Shown piece by piece: positions 12,761-25,497 of a DNA stretch of 64,000 nucleotides; positions within the stretch are counted from its first letter, which is position 1, and each line of letters starts with the position of its first letter. Source of the DNA: Vitellaria paradoxa (taxonomy: Eukaryota > Streptophyta > Magnoliopsida > Ericales > Sapotaceae). The notes below the pieces were generated by a model. That model did no database searches and was not told the origin of the DNA. It saw nothing but the letters and a program-made list of their open reading frames with translations. A program made the position numbers and the translations under genes. The DNA is taken from positions 32,873,149 through 32,937,148 of the forward strand of contig CM034240.1 in NCBI GenBank assembly GCA_019916065.1. The letters are read 5' to 3'.

Positions 12761-15486
12761 TGTGAAGACCTAAAAATTATTATAATTTTTTTTACATATA
12801 TTAATATTAAATTTTGGAATTTATAATTTTATTTCCTATTTAAATTTTATTTAACAGTGTAAAATTTTATTTGAATTAATTATATTTGAGTGTATTAATG
12901 CTTATATATATGTATATGAATATATATATATATATATTGGTAGAAAAGAGGAGGAATGAATGTTATGGGGAGGCCAAGGGTTGCTAAAAAAAAAAAAAAA
13001 AGAGTTTATAGAGCATGTACGAGGGTTGGTGGCTAGGGAATTGATGGCCATTTAAGATGGAGAAGAGAAGAGTACGTGCATGTAGCAAAATAGAGGTAAT
13101 AAGTATAGGGAGTAATTGTGGAGCATGAACTAATGAAAAAGGGTCATTTAAGTGTGTATATTTACTCTCTTATCCTGATTACACTCTTCCTTTTTATTCA
13201 TTTTTATCAGACGCATATACACTATTTATTATTATTATTTTTCTTTCTTTCTCCATACGAGTTCGAGAGAGAGACAGAAGGGTTATGTCAACCCATATTT
13301 GTTTAAAGTGACCTTCGAAAGACGAATAGGGCCATATAAAGTCTTGGAAAAACTATCGCCAGAAAGTGAAGAATAAAGAAAAGACCAACTTGAGTTGGTA
13401 ATTTTTTTTGGAGACTTTACATTTTTACCAATCTATATATTCGAGGTAGCTGGGATTGTGTTTATAAGTTGTATTTTCCTTTATCATGTCATATATAGAT
13501 ATATATATATATATATATGCATATATATCTTGAGTGATACATGCAAAGGGCAAAAGGATTTATTGAATGCTTTATATATATACATATATGTAGATACATA
13601 TTAATGGTTTCATTCTTTTATTACACACATATTTATATATTGTTTGTTGGCACAATATGGCAAAGAATTAGTAATTAATACTTAAATGTATATTTATCCC
13701 TCCAGTTAATGTCACCTATTACATCATGCGTAGGTTGTTTTGATTTAAATCTATTTATAATTTTGGGTTGTATATAAGATGCGGGTAAGAGATGATGCAT
13801 ACATAAACATATATATACATAATCACCCATTTAATGAAAAGAAATTCGTAATAATAATTTAAAGTTACTGATTTGCAATAACCTAGGTTCTGTTTTACTA
13901 TTATTTAGTTCTTATTTATATCTCTTTGTCATTTGTTTATATTAATGGTTCTTATGTCATGATTGCAAATTTTAAAGAAACTCATTATATGAGTTGTGAT
14001 ATTCCTGTGTAAATTATTTTTCCATTTTGTTTTAATTAGATTGAGACTATATATATACATTACATGATTTAGGCAATTGGACATATATTTCAAAATTTAA
14101 AGATTTGGATTTCAATTAGGTAGTGAAGTATAATTTTGTGGATTATGTGAAATAAAAAGAAAATTTCATAATATTTAAATAAATATTATTTTTATTGAAG
14201 ATAAAAAAAGAATTTTAGAAGATTAAATAAATATTATTTTTATTGAAAATAAATGAGAATTTTAGAGATAAATATATATATTTTAAGAAAATAAAAATCT
14301 CTTATAGCTAACTAAATTTGATTGGAATGGATATTTTGAGTATCTTATTATATGATATAATGTTGAACATGGTTGTTATGTTAAAGACATACATACATTG
14401 GGTAATATGAAACTTAGGACCAGGGAAATATGTTATTCAATAAAACTTATAAATTAAAAGGGTGAACAAGAAACCAGTTTAGGGCGAATCTTGTGTGTGA
14501 AGTGATGTTAATGGAATATGTTTGAGATTGATATTTTATATTGGGTCATAGAGGGTACTAAAGGGGTATGTTCTTGAGCCCAAGGGTCAAAATCCCCGAA
14601 ACTTGTGCAGGGTGGTTTAGCATTACCAGTAGGCTAGAAACCTACAAAATTTATATATAGCTTGTATTAGTGCATATTAGTACTAGAACTACAGGACTAG
14701 TTTCCCTATTAAGGCAATATGAAATGGACTACGATTGTAGGACAAGGGTCATGAGTTATGATGAGATGAACTAGGACTGTGAGACTAAGGCCATGAGATT
14801 GATGAGTACATTTGAGACTGCGAGACTAATTGTATTCCACAGATAAGGCTTAGGGATTTATTTTTAGGTTTAGTTATGTGGCCACAGACTAAACTTGCAA
14901 AGTACGCAATATGATATTGATGTGTACAGATATGAATGTTGTGATGAGAATCGTTTTAGCATGAGACAACAAGATCATTGCTAAGTAAATGCTTAATTAG
15001 AGCAATATGAAATAAATGTGAAAATTGTGGAATTATTGTGAAATTGATAAGATTTTACTTAGTTAACATTAATTAAGTGTTGAATTCTTTATATGACTAA
15101 GAAATATTATCTTATAAATACTTTCTGAGCACACATGGAATTTAGTGCTCACCCCTACTACAGTTGATAATACAGGGGAAGATGCTTATGATGGATCAGT
15201 GGGTTAGCTACTAGTCGTCTTGTATTGTTATAGCTAGATGATCTGTTTTACTTTACATTCCAACATTTTGAATTATAATGTAATAGAATACTGATTTGAG
15301 CCTATATTCGCAGTATAATTTTGTAGCCCTTTTTTAGGGCATTTTTAAGATGTTTGAATATTCAAGAAATTGAATATTAGTTTATTTTATTTGCTTATGC
15401 TCTAATATGATATATTTTATGTGGATTGATGTTTATTTGTGAGTTTTGTCCCCACATCCCCGAGTCTTAGAATTCGAGGCATGACA
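12761..15486 (+). repeat. 5' LTR, 2726 bp
   Basis: It begins TGTGAAGACC and ends GAGGCATGACA, followed by ACTTGGTATCAGGG. Its first ~1775 bp align with 25,498-27,294. It includes (TA)n at 13,497-13,520 and a short ATT run near 13,225 that is greatly expanded in the other LTR. Open frames at 13,118 and 13,395 are chance. Confidence 0.85.
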
Positions 15487-15489
15487 ACT

Positions 15490-15500
15490 TGGTATCAGGG
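15490..15500 (+). other. Primer-binding site (Met-tRNA type)
   Basis: TGGTATCAGGG differs slightly from TGGTATCAGAGC and lies three bases after the LTR end. The leader that follows (AATACCTAGGGACAGTGGGAG) is typical of plant chromoviruses. Confidence 0.8.
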
Positions 15501-15634
15501 TGTAGGTATAAGAATACCTAGGGACAGTGGGAGATTTTGTGTTTTAGGGTTACGTATTTTGATGCATATGTGTAGTTTAATTCATAAGAGATAACTAAGA
15601 TTTCGAAATTTTGAACTTGACACTGAAGTGTAGC

Positions 15635-16740
15635 ATGGCACCCCGATTTATGCCAGTAGCTAGAGACAAAGGCCGTACAGTAACCTAGAGGTTATGGGGT
15701 TTAGGCAGGTGTCAACTGTAGGTGTGGTGTGTAGGCTATAGCAGGTCGTAAGCATAGATTTTAGGTCAGCTTACACAGGAGAGTCCCTGTTGAGAATGTT
15801 TACCATCGGCCAGAGTTGACCAGTGAGCAAGTGTTTAATGCTGGGGTAGAATTTAAGGATCCACCTAGAGTGACTTCAGCACAACAGAATGAGAACGTTC
15901 AGTCTAGACAACTTTCAGTTTAGATGACAGGGGTATTTAACCCCAACACTTTTATACAGCAAATGGTTACAATTGTGGTAGTTTTAGCTAGAGGTGCATG
16001 GATGGGACCTCCACCTAGTGTTAGTCAGCTAGCTGGTTCATTGGAGTGGTTTAAGAGGATGAGACCTCGTAGTTAATATGTAGTGATAGACCTTAAAGTT
16101 GCAAATGATTTTCTCAATCAGTGCGAATAATCCTTAAGGTACTACAGATTTTTTATTCTCAGGCTTGCATTGTGCTTATCACATTTCAGTTCACAAGTGA
16201 CACAGCTATGTGGTGGAGTTCATTAGAGGGCCCTCAGAGTATGGCAACTTTAACTTGCGAGAGATTCCAAGAATTGTTCTATGAACACTTTCTCCTTATC
16301 GCTTTCAAAGACATAAAGAAGGTCGAGTTCATAGCCTTGGCTTAAGGAGTAATGTCAGTGCTAGAGTATAAGTGCCACTTCACGTCTTTCTCTATTTATG
16401 CTCCAGAGTTGGTATCCATTAAGAGATACCGGTGCATGTGATTTGAGAAGGGCCTGCATGTGGTTATCAGGAGTAGAGTTGTTCCTTTGGGGTTAAATGA
16501 CTATAAGGTTCCAACATGTTGGGCTATGACGGTTAAGAAGGACTTGAATGACATTAGAGTGATGAATAAGAAAGTAAGGGAAGACTTAGCAAATGATTAT
16601 CAGTCCTCACATGATTTTATTATGCTGAAGATGGATAGTTTTGATGTGATACTTAGGATGGATTAGCTGATTGCCTACCGAGCATTTATTGATTATTCTA
16701 AGGGCCATGTGACCTACACACTTCTGAGGGGGATGTTATA
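15635..16740 (+). pseudogene. Chromovirus gag, degenerate
   Basis: The likely start is the ATG at 15,635 (MAPRFMPVARDKG), which soon meets a stop. The gag core is recognisable at 16,190-16,345: a retrotransposon-gag pattern with TAMWWSSLEG, then LTCERFQELFYEHF and an acidic/aromatic tail. Fragments continue to about 16,740 in changing frames, with several stops. I could not find an intact CCHC knuckle. It cannot make a Gag protein. Confidence 0.65.
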
Positions 16741-16859
16741 AAGTTTACAAGAGATTGCTACAATCCTCGGACTTTACCTTCCCTAGATGGGCAAAGATGG
16801 GTGGATATTTGTAGTTGATTTACTTGTTTGGCAGTAGAAGATGGGGAGCAACATATAAC

Positions 16860-17518
16860 TAAGATGCCACGGGTAGTTTATGAGTTTCCAGAGGCATTCC
16901 TGAAAGACTTGCTTAGCTTGCCACCAAAAAGAGAAGTGGAGTTTACAATTAACTGGGCTCTAGGGACCAAGCCAATATTTATTGCACCTTATTAGGTGGC
17001 ATCTACAAAGCTAGCCGAGTTAAAGGCTCAGATTGAGGATTTGACCTTAACAGAGTTTATCTAACCTAGCACATCTCTTAGGGTGTATTAGCACTATTTG
17101 AAGCGATGAAAGATGACACACTTAGAATATACATTGATTATAAGAGTCTAAACAGAGTCAACATTAGGAATCGGTATCCCTTGTCAAAGATTGATGGCCT
17201 ATTTGATTAGTTAAAGGGGTCGGTTTGCTTTTCGAAGATTAACTTGAGGTTAGGTTATCACCAGTTGAGGATGTAAGTAGAGGATGTCCCTAAGACAACA
17301 TTTAGGATTCAGTATGGTCATTATGAGTTCCTAGTTATGCCATTTAGATTAACAAATGCACTAATAGTGTTCATAGATTTAATGAATCGAGTGTTTAGTT
17401 AGTTTCTGGATTAGTTCGTGATTGTCTTCATCGATAATGTGTTAGTTTACTCATGATCGGGGGAAAAGCATGAGAGGCATTTATGAATTGTGCTTTAGAC
17501 TTTAAAGGACTACCAACT
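16860..17518 (+). pseudogene. Chromovirus reverse transcriptase, N-terminal and palm part, broken
   Basis: The frame from 16,864 reads VVYEFPEAFLKDLLSLPP, the conserved block just upstream of gypsy reverse transcriptase. Degraded palm motifs follow: YIDYKSLNRV near 17,130, NRYPLSKIDGL near 17,170, and a catalytic box at about 17,430 reading FIDNVLVYS where FIDD or YIDD is expected, so the second catalytic Asp is Asn. Several in-frame stops are present. The domain is cut at 17,523 by a solo LTR and resumes at 19,250. Confidence 0.75.
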
Positions 17519-17523
17519 ATATG

Positions 17524-19244
17524 TGCTTGTTTGATTCCAATATATTAATATTGGCTCGACCCCAAGTGCAGGGTGTCTATTGAAGCACAATAACCGATAA
17601 AAACCGAATCGTGTCCACGAGAGCCTTACTAAAAATTAGTGAACAAACAATTCTTGGAAAAGGTTTTAGATAAATTTCAACCCCACAATGAATGATAGAG
17701 ATTGAATTTGGTTTTAGCAATGGTTATTTGGAAACAATTTTTTCTAGAAAACAAATTAAGGAAAACCTTGGATCCAAGACAAGCTCATAGTGATTGACAA
17801 TAAATTCTAAGGAGTCTATTACTCAATCTACACCTAAAAAGAGTAGGTTGGAAGATATTCTTATATTCAACCCCTTTGGATCAATCAAAATCTAATTTGA
17901 ATAAGAAATTAAGAATAAAAATCTATTTGAGAATTCAAATCAAACACCTTATATGCATAGCCTATAGATCTCACATATAAATTCTAAGAATAGCAATCAC
18001 CAGACAAAGTCAAGAGAAATGCATGATAATTCTAAGTAGAAATTCATAGGTAACAACCATAAACCATACAAAATTGGAGTTCAACTAAAATCTCAACTCA
18101 AAATCAATAATAAATTCAAATCAAACATAGATTGATCCATTAACACATGAGATTTCAAAATTAAACCCATTATCTTGGAATTTTTGCAAATCAACCACGA
18201 TACTTGCCTTAAATCCAAGAGAGAAATCTACTCAAACATCATAGAAGAAGAAAACAATGGAAAATGAAGTAAATCCATTCATAAAAGTGAAAATCTGCTA
18301 CAAATATTCAATGAAATGAAGATAGATACACTTTCTCTCTCTAAATTCTCTCTTTATATCTAGAAAAATTAACGGAAAGGTAATGTATCTGTCTATATGT
18401 CTAAACGACCTCCTTCGTACATATATATATGAAATATAACATGTAAAAGTACATAACTGCCCTTTCGCAAAAGCTGAATTTCAGGATCCTCGCATTGCAG
18501 GTTGGTTTGAACAAACAGATGGTTTGAACAAAGGTTCGAACCAAGTTTTGGGACTTAGTCAATTTCACTCCAGTTGGACCCTGCACAACCTCTGTTGTTC
18601 TAACCAGAGTTTGAATAAAGGTTGGTTCGAACAAGGGTTCGAACCAAGTTCTGGGACTTAGAAAATTTTAATCTCCTGATACTTGTCACCTTTCTGTTGA
18701 TCGAACCAAGGTTTGAACAAGGGTTGGTTTGAACCAAGGTTCAAACCAAAATTCCATACTTAGAAAATTTTGAGCTTCTAATGCTTGTCACGTTTTTGCT
18801 GATCGAGCCAAGGTTCAAACCATATGTGGTTTGAACAAAGGTTCAAACAACTTTGCCTTAGTCGATTTCTTCACTTGTTGGTCTGCACCAGCTTCTGTTG
18901 TTCTAACCAAGGTTCAAACAACCTGTGGTTTGAACATTGGTTCAAACCAATGTTCAAACCACTTTTTCCAACACTTAGCCAAATTCTGTTACATCTTTCT
19001 CTGGTGTGCCTTCTGTGGTTAGAACATTGGTTTGAATAACAATTGGTTCAAACATGTGTTCGAATCATTTTCTTGATTTCTTCCAAGTTTAGTCCAACTT
19101 CAATCATTTTAGTCCCAAACACCTACAAATCACAAGAAATCCTCATGAATGCGTTTAAAAACACTTTCTCATCTTTTTAGAATATAAATATACCCAACAA
19201 ACCATAAATTAAGGTTTATGATTGTACTTTTCATAGTACAATCA
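17524..19244. mobile_element. Solo LTR, 1721 bp, flanked by ATATG
   Basis: It starts TGCTTGTTTG and ends GTACAATCA. ATATG occurs at 17,519-17,523 and 19,245-19,249, and removing the insert rejoins the interrupted pol frame. It contains no coding region. The block near 17,560-17,620 (CACAATAACCGATAAAAACCG and a 'gtgtccacgagagcc' motif) resembles Tat/Ogre-type LTRs. From about 18,490 to 19,075 it holds diverged copies of an imperfectly palindromic unit of the form GGTTTGAACAAAGGTTCGAACC, spaced by ~100-130 bp. Confidence 0.8.
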
Positions 19245-19249
19245 ATATG

Positions 19250-20152
19250 CCAAGCTCAATAAATGTAAATTTTGGTTCCAAGAGGTGAAATTCCCTGGAC
19301 ATACTGCTTTAGGCAAATGTATTGCAGTGGACTTTTTGAAGATTGAAGTAGTTATGGATTGGCAAAGGCCAACAACTGTGTTTGAAATCTGTAGCTTCTT
19401 AGGGCTAGTAGGATATTACCAGAGATTTGTGTTGGACTTTTTACAATTGGCTGGGCCGATGACAACATTGACTCGAAAGGGAGTCAATTTTGTGTAGGAT
19501 GAAATTTGTGAGCATTTGTTCTAAGAGTTGAAAAATAGATTAACAATTGTTCTAGTGCTTGTAATCCCAGAAAGGGGATTAGGTTATGCAATTTACTCTA
19601 ACGTGTCTAAGAAAGAGTTGGACCGTGTCTTAATGCAAGAAGAGAAAGTAGTAGCTTATAAGTCTAGGCAGGTAAACACTAGGTCTAGGTAGGTAAAGAC
19701 TCATGAGAGGAACTACTTATGCATGATCTTGAGTTGGCAGTGGTTATCTTTCTGCTCAAGAGTTGGAGGCACTATCTTTATGGAAAAGTTTGAAGTCTTC
19801 TCTAACCACAAAAGCTTAAAGTAAATCTTCACTCAAAAGGGCTTGAATCTGAGGCAAAGGAGATGGGTGAAGTACGTGAAAAACTTCAAGTTTGAATTAC
19901 ACTACCATTCAGGCAAGACCAATATGGTTATTGATACCTTGAACCGGAAGACGCATGCCACTTTAGCAAGTGTGGCAGTATGGCATAATCACAGTGGAGG
20001 ATGATGGATCATTTGGCTAAGTTTTGGCTTAATTATCAGAAGGCCAAAGGCCAAGCAGTATTATATTTTGCAGTGGCTTAGCCCTAACTTGTTAAGTAGA
20101 GTTGTGGAGGCCTAAGTACTAATGTTGACGCTGATGAGTATGGGTACGGGTC
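19250..20152 (+). pseudogene. Chromovirus reverse transcriptase end and RNase H, broken
   Basis: The reverse transcriptase thumb resumes immediately after the solo LTR (NKCKFWFQEVKFPGH near 19,258-19,305). The connection follows (FLGLVGYYQRFV, about 19,395-19,430), then RNase H remnants: AYKSRQVN near 19,655, THERNYLCM near 19,700, and LHYHSGKTNMVIDTLNRK at about 19,898-19,950, where the family has an A-D-A-L-S/N-R ending. Stops and frameshifts are frequent. Confidence 0.75.
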
Positions 20153-20157
20153 AGCAG

Positions 20158-22947
20158 TGTCACGCCTTGGATTTCGTGACCCAAGGAGTGAGTGAATTAC
20201 ATATATATCATGCTTAGAATATCCATTCCCAGATCAGAGCATTGCAACATCCCCTCCTGGAGCAACATCCACACAAGACAACTATAAAACATAATACAAA
20301 TGAAGCCTTGGCTATGGCCAAGCTATACAGCTCCAACAACCCCATAATCTTAATAAGTAAGGATCAGCGTTATGGCTTTTACAACCCAATCAAAAAATAT
20401 CCGCTTTTAAATTTAATATTACAGAGCCAATTGTAAATTTTAAAAGTTAAGCAAATGAAAATGAAACATCCACAACAGCACATGTGCTTCTAATCCTACC
20501 AAATGCCCACCTAATTGTTAAGATCTGCTCCTGCAATAGAATCTGTAGGGATGTGAGCACTTATCCACTTGTGCTCACAGAAGCATAATAGAAGCATATA
20601 TGATATGTAAAATCATAATATAAAGCCAATTATTATAAATTCGACTGATCTCATTAAAATTAAGCCACTATAAAACTCAAATCCTTCCATATATCAACAC
20701 ATTGCAATATTGTCAATTAATCCTTATATAAATACGTGTCAGGCTTTGTCAAGTCAAGTCTACTTTACTACTCAATTATTTCTGCATCACCAACACAACA
20801 CAATCATCCTCATCCGTATCTCATTCTCATATTAGTTACGGGGCGTGCACAACTAACGTCATCGTTATAGGCTATAATAGCCAGGCCACGATTAACCTTA
20901 TTTACACGTCGTCGTAAGAGGCTATAAGAGCCAGGCCACAATTAGCCTTATTTACACGTCGTCGTTAAAGGCTATAAGAGCTAGGCCACGATTAGATCTA
21001 CACGTCATCGTTAAAGGCTATAAGAGCCAGGCCAGGATTAGCCTTATCTACACATCGTCATTAAAGGCTATGAAAGCCAGGCCACGATTAGCCTTATTTA
21101 CACATCGTCGTTAAAGGCTATAAGAGCCAGGCCATGATTAGCCTTATTTACCCGTCATGTTTTAGGTTACTAACCTATTGGCATGAAAACCAATCCCTAG
21201 GGTAATCTCAGTACCCTCTTTGTTTTCATTTACCCACCAACCATGTATCTTATTACCCTTCACATTTCCTCTTTTATACTTATCAATTTCATCTTCATGA
21301 TTGTCTTCACATCACCATATCATTCAACTATCGTTTCACTCAAACGTATAATCAACAATATCATTACAACAAATTACCCAAAAAAAAAAAAAAAAAAAAA
21401 CAATATCATTACAACAACCAACATATAATTCTAAGTTCAATAGAGGCTCCTAATAATTATATTATTCTCTTATCCTGACCAATTCTCAATTCCATATCAC
21501 ATGAACATTTCATTCTAGCATCTCTTCATCCATTTAACATAATCCTCGCTTATTCAAATATCCTTTTATTATATCATTATCTCACTCGCTTATCATATTT
21601 GTTACACCTTGTTAGCTCAACATAATATACAATTGACAAGTTCATCATAATCCATCATGGAACAAATAAATCAAATTTTGAAGGAAAATATTAAACCAAC
21701 ATGTCTTAAAACCAATTTCTCCATTCAAAGGTTGATTTTCATACTTCAATCCATACACTTTTCACCTATTCAATCATTCAAGATTGATCATCTCATGTTC
21801 TAAAGTCTAAGTATTGAACCATACAAGTTTTTACACTAAACAGCAAAACTGGAGTTCTGGACAGAGGATCATGGGCGCCCCATGGGCGCCCCACATAGAC
21901 CATGGGTGCCCCTCAAGGGTCATGGATGCCCCACATAGACCATGGGCACCCCTCAAGGGTCATGGGCGCCTCTCTGTTGTCCAAAATGTTACTCTGTTCC
22001 AGTTCAAGTTCTAAGTCATGTTTTTAGGTTCCAAACTTTACCAAATCCAATATTTAACCTAATACCTTGTTTTCTTGGGTTGTTTAGGACCTAGAAGATT
22101 CTAAAACGTCCATCAAAACCAGTTTTAATTCATTCATTTCTTTAATACAAAAATCTTGATTCAACCTATACATGTATATATACATATCCATCAATCCACA
22201 CAAATTCCATCTCCATAGTTTCCAAATCTTAAATAAATTTCATGGAAATATTTGCTAGCTCAAATATATCTCATATATACTAAAATGATGCTACAAATCC
22301 CTACCTTAAGCTTGAACAAAGTAGATCAAGTGAAGTGATGAATTCCCGGTTTTGGCTCCCAACTTTGGCTTGATTGATCTCTTCACCCTTTGATCGAAAC
22401 AACAAAAAAAAAAAAATACATGAAAATGTTCCTTAAGAACTGAATTTCAATCCCTTGAAATTAATTTACATTTTGCTAGAGTTTGAGCAACTTACTAACC
22501 TTTCAAAATTTTTCTTGGTCTCCACCTCATCTCCCGGTTCTCCTTCAAAACCCCAAAATTCTCTCTCCTTCTCTCCTCAAATATACATATATACAAGCTT
22601 GGCTTAACCCCCAAGCATTCTACAGGAGGCTAGTCACTTTTCCCATACCCTACAAACCTAGGGTTTAGGTTGGGTCTCGACTGACAAACCAGAGAACACC
22701 ATACCATTGACTGTCTATATAAGTTGGGCACCTCTCATGGACCATGGCCACCCCTCTTCTACCTTGGGCGCCCCTTTGCATGCCCTCGAGTCAAAATGTT
22801 AACTTTTGAGCTATTTTGCCCATTTTTTCCAAAATTCACACCCTTAAGTCATCTTTAATGACTAATATCACTTAATTAACATACTATCATGCCCAAAACA
22901 TGTTAAAACCATCAAATTATATTAACATGAAAATTTGGGATATTACA
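20158..22947 (-). mobile_element. Solo LTR, 2790 bp, flanked by AGCAG
   Basis: On the plus strand it runs TGTCACGCCTTGG to GGGATATTACA, so on its own strand it is TGTAATATCCC...CGTGACA. The perfect duplication AGCAG lies at 20,153-20,157 and 22,948-22,952, inside the host element's pol before the integrase zinc-binding region. There is no internal domain, so this is the product of LTR-LTR recombination. It belongs to the same broad LTR family as 7630-10,010. It includes a 50-bp tandem repeat (about 20,862-21,165) and a GGGCGCCC-rich block (21,868-21,975). Confidence 0.9.
20862..21165. repeat. 50-bp tandem repeat, about six units
   Basis: The unit contains GGCTATAAGAGCCAGGCCA and TTATTTACACGTCGTCGT. 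CCAGGCC (or CTAGGCC) recurs at 20,881, 20,931, 20,981, 21,027, 21,077 and 21,127, so the period is 50 bp with one 46-bp unit. It lies wholly inside the solo LTR. Confidence 0.85.
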
Positions 22948-22952
22948 AGCAG

Positions 22953-23605
22953 TAATGATGGCATACCTAGTTAAACAACCAAATTAGATGAAGGATTAAG
23001 ATTTAATAGAAGATTTTCTGTACTAGTTCCAGTTTGTGATGTAGTTTTGAGGGAGTTTTATCACTCCAAGTTTGCGACACATTTTGGAGGGACAAAGATG
23101 TACAAAGATCTTCGTTGTTAGTTCTTTTGGGCTGGGATAAAGAGAGCTGTGGCTGAATTTGTGAGCAAGTGTTTAACTTACCAGCAAGTGAAAATAGAGC
23201 ATCAGATGCTAGTATGGTTGCTTCAGCCATTGCTAGTAGGGTCACTTCAGCCATTGCTAGTCTCGAAATGGAAGTGCAAGAATATCGCAATGGACTTTGT
23301 TACCAGTTTGCCTAAGTCTCCCAAAAAGCGTGACACTATTTGCGTGGTGGTGGATAAGTTAACAAAATTGGTACATTTCTTGCCGATTTATTTGATTGAC
23401 TCCATAGACAATTTGATAAGGCTATATATTTGAGAGATTGTGAGGCTGTATGCAGCTTCAGTGTCAATTATATCCGATAAAGATCCCGGATTTACATCTC
23501 AATTTTGGCAGAGTCTCCAGCAAACTATGGGTATAAAGTTAATGTTCAGTACCGCCTATCATCATTAGATAGATAGGCAGTCTGAATGTACAATTCAAAT
23601 CTTAG
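22953..23605 (+). pseudogene. Chromovirus integrase, zinc-binding and core part, broken
   Basis: The HHCC-type zinc-binding region is recognisable at 23,028-23,200 (VLREFYHSKFATHFGGTKMY, then FFWAGIKRAVAEFVSKC). The catalytic core follows: IAMDFVTSLPKSPKKRDTI at about 23,284, VVDKLTKLVHFLP, then ISDKDPGFTSQFW at about 23,467, which keeps the second catalytic Asp. The core's Glu region is cut at 23,610 by another solo LTR. Stops occur in between. Confidence 0.75.
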
Positions 23606-23610
23606 AGGAC

Positions 23611-24747
23611 TAATTGCATGCAATCATTGACATGTTTATGCATTATTCCATCACCTATTTTAGCATATTATCAAGCTGTTTCAATGATTTTGTTAATATT
23701 TTGTGATTTTTTGTCTTTGATACTTGTATTGTAGGTAATGGAGGAAATTAGTGAGAATAAGGAAGCTTTGGAAGTGATACGTGTTGAAGGAATGAGCCAC
23801 TTAATGATCACTAAGCAAAGAAATGAAGAGAAATGGAAAAGAATCATGTTGGTGGCCTAAAGAAAGAAGCTGAAGTAAGAAGGCAAGGAAAGCCAAGCTT
23901 GAATGTGGGGGTGGCCCCTCTGTTTTATGGGGCGTGCACCCTTTTCACGTGTGCCTCAGAGAGCCATTTTTTGGGTGCTTTGGTGGGACATTTCATCAAA
24001 CACTTACGTTACATTAGGTTGGGTGCATGGCCCTTTTTCCTTTTTGGAGGTCTTCGCAAAATATTGTTTACATCTTAAGCATGCTAGGCTAGATTAATCT
24101 TGGTTTTAACCTGGGAATGTAATAGAAGAGAAGATGGTGGATTTGAATATCATGATTTTAAATGTGATATCTTTCTGATTGAATCATAAAATTTCTTGAG
24201 CCTAGCTTTAACCTTAGAAATCAAATCACCCGTGTTACAATTGGGTGTTGGTTACGAGTTGATGCTCGTGCACACCAAGTGTCTAGTTCAATGTCTTGGT
24301 GACTTCGAATCAGATTTCAAAACCCTGGTTCAATGTTTTTCTTTACGAAAGGTTTTAGAGTTAAATCTTCCGACCTAACACATGTTTTTCTTTATGAAAG
24401 GTTGAGTTACAAATATATTCAAATCCATCTTTTTGATTCCATTACGAGAATAAGTTAAAACCAAGCATTTTCAATTAAAAGTAATTTTCTTAAGTTAAAT
24501 TGCATTTTTTTCAGTGTTTTAAGATTAAGTTAAGTTTCATTTTCAAAACATCTTCTGTAACTAGCCTTAAAAACCTAAAAGATTTTTCCTTTTCTTGTTA
24601 TCATTCTTTGCAAGTACTTTCAAAACAAGTTTCCAACTCTAGTCACACACACTTACTCCCTCTAGAGATGACCTAGGACTCACCTAGAATAGAACTATGA
24701 CCACCTCTTATACTTGAGAGAGTACACATGTAAATTGAGTGTAGTCA
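23611..24747. mobile_element. Solo LTR-like insertion, 1137 bp, flanked by AGGAC
   Basis: AGGAC occurs at 23,606-23,610 and 24,748-24,752. Removing the insert rejoins the integrase frame exactly (ILED, then the MLQACV region). The ends are TAATTGCATG and GTGTAGTCA; TG...CA would be expected, so the first G has probably mutated. A motif of the type TGTAGGTAATGGAGGAAAT near 23,731 resembles Athila/Tat LTRs. No open frame of interest. Confidence 0.7.
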
Positions 24748-24752
24748 AGGAC

Positions 24753-25300
24753 ATGCTTCAGGCATGCGTGCTGGATTTTTAAGGTAGCTAAGAGGCACAT
24801 CTTCCATTGATAGAGTTTGCATATAACAACAACTACCAATCTAGTGTTGAGATGGCACCTTACAAGGCATTGAATAGACTGCGCAAATCTCCTATTTGTT
24901 GGGCAGAGGTTGGAGAGAGCTTTGTTGGGAACTAAGATGGTTCAAGAAATGATAGAGAAGATTAAGATCATCAAACAGAGCTATGCTAACCAGAGGCATA
25001 GGCCGTTGGAGTTCAAGATGGGAGACCATATGTTCCTTAAGGTCTTGCTATGCAAGGGGTAGTTTCAGTTCGGGAGGAGGGGAAGCTTTCACTAAGGTAC
25101 ATTAGGCCATTTAAGGTGTTGTCTCGGGTTGGCGAGGTGGTTATCGTTTTTCCTTTTCACCAAAATTATCTAGTGTGCATACAATATTCTATGTATCCAT
25201 ATTAAGGAAGTACATTCCTGATTTGTCTCATGTTTTGAATTAGGGAGATCTTAAGGTTGATTTTTATGTTTCTTACAAGGTAAAACTTGTTAGGATTTTG
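24753..25300 (+). pseudogene. Chromovirus integrase C-terminal part, broken
   Basis: Directly after the solo LTR the frame reads MLQACVLDF, then [25 protein letters not shown] (shown here only by its family pattern, at about 24,800-24,870), the conserved end of the gypsy integrase core. Further on are degraded GDH and chromodomain-linker pieces. The region runs to the polypurine tract. No intact chromodomain could be read. Confidence 0.65.
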
Positions 25301-25481
25301 GATTCTCGCGAACAGGTTCTCCAAGAGAAGACCATACCCTTAATTTGGGTGCTGTGGAAGCATCACAGAACGAAAAAGTCAACCTGGTAGTGCGAATAAG
25401 ATATGAGGCATCGTTACCCCAAGTCATTTGATTGATTTTGATGTACTATTTGTTATTTTAATTTTTGAGGACGAAAATTTT

Positions 25482-25497
25482 GGTAAAGATGGTAGGA
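25482..25497 (+). other. Polypurine tract before the 3' LTR
   Basis: A purine-rich GGTAAAGATGGTAGGA lies directly before the LTR start at 25,498, preceded by TTTTGAGGACGAAAATTTT, the usual chromovirus context. It would prime plus-strand DNA synthesis. Confidence 0.65.

Noticed and set aside
18490..19075. Regulatory operator array (GGTTCGAACC-type palindromes)
   Set aside because: Diverged repeats inside a solo LTR; no associated gene, so function is not supported.
20862..21165. CRISPR-like array (50-bp repeats)
   Set aside because: Units are contiguous tandem repeats without unique spacers, in plant LTR DNA.
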